In this document: positions 59,655 to 64,000 of the stretch, in pieces
Layout: each line of letters opens with the position of its first letter
Numbering within the stretch: the stretch's first letter is position 1
NCBI RefSeq assembly: GCF_037478135.1
Contig: NZ_JBBHDV010000005.1
Coordinates: 1-64,000 of the forward strand
DNA length: 64,000 nucleotides
Source: Denitratimonas sp037478135
GTDB taxonomy: Bacteria; Pseudomonadota; Gammaproteobacteria; Xanthomonadales; Xanthomonadaceae
Direction of reading: 5' to 3'
Position numbers and translations under genes: made by a program
The notes under the pieces: generated by a model
What the model saw: only the letters and a program-made list of their open reading frames with translations
The model's database searches: none
What the model was told of the DNA's origin: nothing

Positions 59655-60830
59655 ATGACTGACGTCGTCATCGCAGGTGCCAAGCGCACCGCCATCGGAT
59701 CCTTCCTCGGCCAGTTCACCGGCGTGCCAACGCCCACGCTCGGCGCCACCGCGATCAAGGCCGCGCTCGAACACGCCGGCATCGACGCCGACCAGGTGGA
59801 CGAAGCCATCATCGGCTGCGTGCTGCCCGCCGGCCTGGGTCAGGCGCCCGCCCGTCAGGCCGCGCTCGCCGCCGGCCTGCCCACCGCCACCACCTGCACC
59901 ACGATCAACAAGGTCTGCGGTTCCGGCATGAAGGCCATCATGCTGGGAAGCGACCTGATCCGCGCCGGTTCGGTCAAGGTCGTCGTGGCCGGCGGCATGG
60001 AATCCATGACCAACGCCCCGCACCTGCTCAACGGCTCGCGCACCGGCCTGCGTTACGGCAATGCCGAGATGCTCGACCATATGGCCTTCGACGGCCTGAC
60101 CAACGCCTATGACGGCAAGTCGATGGGCATCTTCGCCGACGCCACGGCGGAGAAGTACAACTTCAGCCGTGAAGACCAGGACGCCTTCGCCGCCGAGAGC
60201 GTGCGCCGCGCGCTGGCTGCGCTTGAGTCCAACGCCTTCGCCGACGAGATCGCGCCGGTCACCGTGTCCGGCCGCAAGGGCGACGTGGTGCACAGCACCG
60301 ACGAACAGCCGGGCCGCTGCAACATCGAGAAGATCCCGACCCTGCGTCCGGCCTTCAACAAGGACGGCACCGTCACCGCCGCCAGCTCCTCCAGCATTTC
60401 CGACGGCGCCGCCGCCGTGGTGCTGCTTTCGGCCGACGATGCCAAGGCGCGCGGCATCACGCCGCTGGCGCGCGTCGTCGCGCACGCCGGCCACGCGCAG
60501 GAACCGGCCTGGTTCACCACCGCGCCGGTCGCCGCGATCCGCAATGTGCTGGACAAGGCCGGCTGGAAGGTCGAGGACGTCGATCTGTTCGAAGTCAACG
60601 AAGCCTTCGCCTGCGTCGCGATGGCCCCGATCAAGGATCTGGGCATCCCGCACGACAAGCTCAATATCCACGGCGGCGCCTGCGCCCTGGGCCACCCGAT
60701 CGGTGCCAGCGGCACCCGCATCGTCGTGACCCTGCTGCACGCCCTGATCCGCAGCGGCGGCAAGCGTGGCGTCGCGGCACTGTGCATCGGCGGCGGCGAA
60801 GCCACCGCGCTGGCGATCGAACTGGTCTGA
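59655..60830 (+). CDS. Acetyl-CoA acetyltransferase (thiolase)
   Basis: A 391-residue biosynthetic-type thiolase joining two acetyl-CoA to acetoacetyl-CoA. The nucleophile Cys88 is in 'NKVCGSGMKA', the active-site His in 'GGACALGHPIGASG' and the second Cys in 'ALCIGGGEA'. The pentapeptide 'NEAFA' is conserved. The start at 59655 ('MTDVVIAGAKRT') is the normal thiolase N-terminus. AtoB- and PhaA-type cannot be told apart here. Confidence 0.93.
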   Translation: MTDVVIAGAKRTAIGSFLGQFTGVPTPTLGATAIKAALEHAGIDADQVDEAIIGCVLPAGLGQAPARQAALAAGLPTATTCTTINKVCGSGMKAIMLGSDLIRAGSVKVVVAGGMESMTNAPHLLNGSRTGLRYGNAEMLDHMAFDGLTNAYDGKSMGIFADATAEKYNFSREDQDAFAAESVRRALAALESNAFADEIAPVTVSGRKGDVVHSTDEQPGRCNIEKIPTLRPAFNKDGTVTAASSSSISDGAAAVVLLSADDAKARGITPLARVVAHAGHAQEPAWFTTAPVAAIRNVLDKAGWKVEDVDLFEVNEAFACVAMAPIKDLGIPHDKLNIHGGACALGHPIGASGTRIVVTLLHALIRSGGKRGVAALCIGGGEATALAIELV

Positions 60831-60929
60831 TCCGGCGATCCTGATCCGGTCATCTTGAAACAGCGGAATCCGTGCAATGCAGATTCCGCTGCGAGTTCAC
60901 CTCAACTGCTTTCGCTCCCGGCACGATAG

Positions 60930-60955
60930 GTTGGGGTGAGCTTGCGAACCCCAAC
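60930..60955. repeat. Short hairpin repeat GTTGGGGT...ACCCCAAC
   Basis: A 26-bp imperfect hairpin (GTTGGGGTGAGCTTGCGAAC plus CCCAAC) between the thiolase and jetD genes. It resembles an intergenic repeat common in xanthomonad genomes, and may also end transcripts from both sides. Confidence 0.5.
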
Positions 60956-60996
60956 ATGGCACGGTGCCGGAAGTCGCATTGCCGGGATTCGCATAT

Positions 60997-62205
60997 TCAC
61001 CCGCTGCGGCCCGTCACCGGTATCCGGACCAATTCCGCAAGCGCCGTTTGCAAGCAGCCATAGCCAATACGCTCCTGCTCCAAGCGCAGGTGCGGGCGGA
61101 TGCGGTCAAAGCGCAGTTCGTCGTAGAGCGCGGTTTCTTCTTCGGAAAGATGCGCAAGATCGCGTCGCGCGGGGTTAAGTTCTTCACCCCAGTGGGTTTG
61201 ATGGGCCAATAGCGTGGCGCGATCCATCAACAGCGAAACCGCATGCGGAAAATGGCGGCGAAGCTGGTCCAGGATGACAAAGCCATGGGTGTCGATGTCG
61301 CCCCAGTAATGCAGTGCGCAACGATGCAACCAATCGGCCTGCGCCAGGGCCTCCCAGCCGTAGCCGGCACCGAATATCACGATGGCGCGCGCGGTGTCGG
61401 GAAAGGCCAGGAAGTTGGTTTCGTTCTCGGTGATAAAGACCCGTTCCAGCGGCAGCGCCAGCGCGGCGAAGCTGTCGATATCCAGCGCAATGTCGGACAA
61501 ACCGTTGCAGCCGGGCAGGCTCGGCAGCGACGGATCGAGCAACCGGAAGCGGATGCGCAGCGGCTTGTCGAGAAAGCCGTAACGGCGCGCGAACTGCGCC
61601 ACGCCGCCGGCACTGGCATCCACCGCTTCCGGCGGCAATACCAGATCCAGCCATTCGCCCAGCACGCCGCGATGGGCTTCGATGAACTTGCTGTCCACGC
61701 CGGGCACATCGACCTGCCGCAAATAGACGCCAGGACGCGGGTGCGCCTGCATCCAGCCTACGATGGCGAGCAACCGCTCCCAGCGATCCGCCAGTTCCAG
61801 CGCCTGCAAGGGACGGCGCAACAGCCATGCCGGCAAGGCAGGCTGAGCGCCTTGCGTGTGCTGCCACAGTTGCCGGAATTGCGCCGCTGCGCGGGTTTTT
61901 TCGATCATCGCCAGCGCATCGGCCAGCGAATCGACCCAGACCGATTCCGGCAGCCGCTGGCGGCCCTGCACCCGGTGCGTCCATTCGCGCCACTGGATGC
62001 GGATGCGCGGCGTGGCAGCCAGCACCGGCAGCCAATCGCGCACCGCCTCGAATCGTGCGGCCAGGTCGGCCGACGACGGCAGTCTCAGGCTCAGCCGCAA
62101 CGGCCAGTTGATGACGTCATCGGCCACCGTGGCGCGCAGCAGCACCCCGCGATCCCACAGCCGCTGCACTTGCGCGCGCAGATCGGCGGGCGAGCTCCAG
62201 CTCAT
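60997..62205 (-). CDS. jetD: Wadjet protein JetD (Toprim-containing nuclease)
   Basis: A 402-residue protein with the JetD layout: an N-terminal DUF3322-type region ('WREWTHRVQGRQRLP') and a C-terminal DUF2220/Toprim-like part with 'RVFITENETNFLAFP' (catalytic Glu) and 'HYWGDIDTHGFVIL' (DxD). JetD cuts plasmid DNA after the SMC-like JetABC complex has extruded a loop. The ATG at 62205 overlaps the jetC stop (ATGA). Confidence 0.9.
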   Translation of the reverse strand: MSWSSPADLRAQVQRLWDRGVLLRATVADDVINWPLRLSLRLPSSADLAARFEAVRDWLPVLAATPRIRIQWREWTHRVQGRQRLPESVWVDSLADALAMIEKTRAAAQFRQLWQHTQGAQPALPAWLLRRPLQALELADRWERLLAIVGWMQAHPRPGVYLRQVDVPGVDSKFIEAHRGVLGEWLDLVLPPEAVDASAGGVAQFARRYGFLDKPLRIRFRLLDPSLPSLPGCNGLSDIALDIDSFAALALPLERVFITENETNFLAFPDTARAIVIFGAGYGWEALAQADWLHRCALHYWGDIDTHGFVILDQLRRHFPHAVSLLMDRATLLAHQTHWGEELNPARRDLAHLSEEETALYDELRFDRIRPHLRLEQERIGYGCLQTALAELVRIPVTGRSG

Positions 62206-64000
62206 TCCCGGCTGCCCTGACTGGCGGCCTTTTGGGCCTGGTATTCCTCGATGCTCAGGCAACGCAGGCGCGAGTCGCGTCCACCCTCGTTGTGGACGAA
62301 ACCGACGCTGGAAACGAACGGTTCGATGATGTGGATCTTCTGCAGTGGCGTGACGATCAGCAATTGCAGGTTCAGCTGCCGGAACAGCTCCAGCCCGTAC
62401 TGCGCCGACTCGTCCGAACCGCGCCCGAAGGCTTCGTCGATCACCACGAAACGGAACGAACGCGAGCGCACCGCGCCCCATTCCAGGCCGAACTGGTAGG
62501 CCAGGCTGGCGGCCAGCACGGTGTAGGCCAGCTTCTCCTTCTGTCCGCCGGATTTTCCGCCGGAATCGGAATAGTGCTCGTGTTCGGCATCGTCGGCGCG
62601 CCAGCGTTCGCTGGCCGAGAACAGGAACCAGTTGCGCACATCGGTGACCTTGGCCATCCAGCGCCGGTCCGCGTCGGCCAGACCTTCGCGTCCGCGAAAA
62701 CGGTCGATGATGGCCTTGACCTGGAGGAACTTGGCCTCCGAATACTGCTCGTCGGCCGAGCCGGTCAGCGCGCCTTCGGTGCAGGCCCGCAGATCCTGCT
62801 GGAAGTCGCGGATTTCCGCATCCGGGCTGGGCTGCGCCAGCAGCCGGATGTAGCGGCCGGGGTTGTAGTCGATGGCATGCAGCGACTGGTTGATGCGCTC
62901 CACACGCTCGCGGATGGTCTCGCGCTCGCGCGCCAGTTGCGCGTTGAAATTGGCGATTTCGTTGATCGTGTTGACGTTCAGCAGTTCCTTGAAACGCGCT
63001 TCGAAACGCGGCAGGTCGTCGCGGCCCAGCTCATCGAGCAGGCGCGCGTAATCGGGCAGCGCGGCCAGGCTGGCGTCCATCTCCACGCTCTCGGCCTTGA
63101 ACGCCTCGCGGAACGCGCCCATCGACTTGAGGATGCGTTCGGTCAGGCGCGCCAGGCGCTTGTCCTGCGCGTCGATCCGGTCCTGCAACCAGCGACGCAA
63201 ATCCTGCTCGCGGTTGTCGCAGGATTCGACCGTGAGCTGGTGCGCGCCCAGCGCCTCGGCGCGCCAGGCATCGAGGCGGGTGGTCAGGGCGTCATCGAGG
63301 AGAGTCTGGGCGGTGATGGCCGCGACCTGTTCGAGCAGGAATTGCGCCGCCTCGTGCCGGCTTCGGATTTCTCCGCGCTTGCCCTGGGCATCGCCGAGGC
63401 TGCTTTCGATTTCGACCAGGCGCGCTTGCGCCTCCTGCAACTGGCGCTCCAGTTCGCGCAGGATGTCGGAGGCGGCTTTCAGGCGGGCGTATTCCTCGCC
63501 CAGCGTGGCGATCTCGCGCGCCGGGGCATGCCAATCGATCTCGGTGTAGCGCGTGAACACTTCCAGCTTGGCCAGCGCCTCCAGTTGCCCCTGCAGCGCG
63601 TCGCGTTCGCGCCTGATGTCGGCGATGCGCTGGCCGAGCGCGGACAACTGCGCTTCCAGCTGTTCGCGCTGGTCGCGCAAGGCGCGCAGCTTGTCGGCAT
63701 TGCTCCAGCCCAGCACATAGCGGCGGCGGTCGTCGATGCGGTGGCGGTCGTCCTTCTCGTGCCGCCCGCCGGGGTCCTTGATCTGGCCGGCGCGGGTGAT
63801 GGCGCGCGCTTCGCGCCGGAACTGTTCGAGGCTGTCGCAGCAGGCCACGTCGAAACGCTGGCGCAGTTCGCGCTCCAGCCAGTCGTAATGCGGCGTATCA
63901 GGCTTGATCACGAGTTTGCGTGCCAGCGATTGCGGATGCAGCGACGGCAGCGCTGCGGCCTTGCGCGGGCGCAGGTGGAAGTACACCAGCCGCCCGTCCA
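62202..64000 (-). CDS. jetC: Wadjet SMC-like ATPase JetC, partial
   Basis: The C-terminal ~599 residues of a large SMC/MukB-like ATPase; the frame is open at the window edge, so the N-terminal half, with Walker A, is outside. Visible are long coiled coils ('LRDQREQLEAQLSALGQRIA', 'RELERQLQEAQARL'), the signature 'SGGKSGGQKEKLAY' and Walker B 'FVVIDEAFGRGSDES'. With JetA, JetB (expected just beyond the edge) and JetD it should form a Wadjet anti-plasmid system. The GTG near 63986 is internal. Confidence 0.88.
   Translation of the reverse strand, partial: DGRLVYFHLRPRKAAALPSLHPQSLARKLVIKPDTPHYDWLERELRQRFDVACCDSLEQFRREARAITRAGQIKDPGGRHEKDDRHRIDDRRRYVLGWSNADKLRALRDQREQLEAQLSALGQRIADIRRERDALQGQLEALAKLEVFTRYTEIDWHAPAREIATLGEEYARLKAASDILRELERQLQEAQARLVEIESSLGDAQGKRGEIRSRHEAAQFLLEQVAAITAQTLLDDALTTRLDAWRAEALGAHQLTVESCDNREQDLRRWLQDRIDAQDKRLARLTERILKSMGAFREAFKAESVEMDASLAALPDYARLLDELGRDDLPRFEARFKELLNVNTINEIANFNAQLARERETIRERVERINQSLHAIDYNPGRYIRLLAQPSPDAEIRDFQQDLRACTEGALTGSADEQYSEAKFLQVKAIIDRFRGREGLADADRRWMAKVTDVRNWFLFSASERWRADDAEHEHYSDSGGKSGGQKEKLAYTVLAASLAYQFGLEWGAVRSRSFRFVVIDEAFGRGSDESAQYGLELFRQLNLQLLIVTPLQKIHIIEPFVSSVGFVHNEGGRDSRLRCLSIEEYQAQKAASQGSRE

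Overview
The window looks like a chromosome segment of a high-GC gammaproteobacterium of the Lysobacteraceae/Xanthomonadaceae. This rests on the conserved right half (gcvP behind a glycine riboswitch, mfd, catalase, a galacturonate/lipid A operon), on a secreted protein ending in the 'IFxDGF' tail common in that family, and on xanthomonad-type attC sites. The placement is inference; no rRNA or tRNA gene was seen. The left ~29 kb is accessory DNA of mixed base composition, and the right ~32 kb is ordinary chromosome with a Wadjet locus cut by the window edge.

Layout. (1) 1-784: gene debris, including the C-terminal tail of a dnaE2-like polymerase, four short GGAGCAGT-type boxes and one copy of a 56-bp sequence that recurs inverted at 29007-29062. 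(2) 785-14223: one long, tightly coupled minus-strand operon built on a type I restriction-modification system (hsdM, hsdS, hsdR, then a YgjP-type metallopeptidase). An AT-rich three-gene module (DGQHR protein, unknown 446-aa protein, D12 DNA methylase) and an AlbA_2/Schlafen-type protein lie between hsdS and hsdR. A decayed second hsdM lies upstream. (3) 14481-16803: a zinc-ribbon protein, a truncated gene tail and an IS3-family element. (4) 16804-20052: an AT-rich peptide-modification cluster with two paralogous 86-aa Cys/Asn-rich precursors flanking a radical SAM enzyme, followed by a Tat-exported protein and a membrane-anchored Sel1-like protein. (5) 20275-23273: a second IS3-family element gutted by a decayed IS66 element. 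(6) 23391-27039: a short prokaryotic Argonaute with its SIR2-APAZ partner (SPARSA type) and a third small upstream gene. (7) 27805-28866: a tyrosine recombinase next to the right-hand boxes and 56-bp repeat. (8) 29065-32218: five attC sites with four protein-sized gene cassettes and no intI in view (a CALIN-like array).

From 32372 the content is mostly housekeeping: a TviB-type nucleotide-sugar dehydrogenase; a sulfate ABC transporter (sbp-cysT-cysW-cysA); a DUF998 membrane protein; a CnoX-type thioredoxin-TPR protein; a DUF4442 protein; and TrhO. A divergent pair of operons follows: a two-component system plus one GT83 transferase on the minus strand, and GT83, epimerase, Ugd, GT2 and LAB_N genes on the plus strand. 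The plus-strand enzymes can make UDP-GlcA and UDP-GalA, move the sugar to a lipid carrier and transfer it to lipid A or core. An inverted repeat between the operons carries GTCGG half-sites 11 bp apart, a plausible site for the response regulator. After that come catalase, gcvP, a ParDE-type toxin-antitoxin pair, mfd, a thiolase and Wadjet jetD/jetC (jetC is partial).

The strongest candidates for something undescribed are the radical SAM peptide cluster, in which nearly every core Cys has an Asn exactly four residues before it, and the DGQHR/unknown/D12-methylase module inside the type I operon. The third gene of the Argonaute operon and the cassette array are also worth following up.
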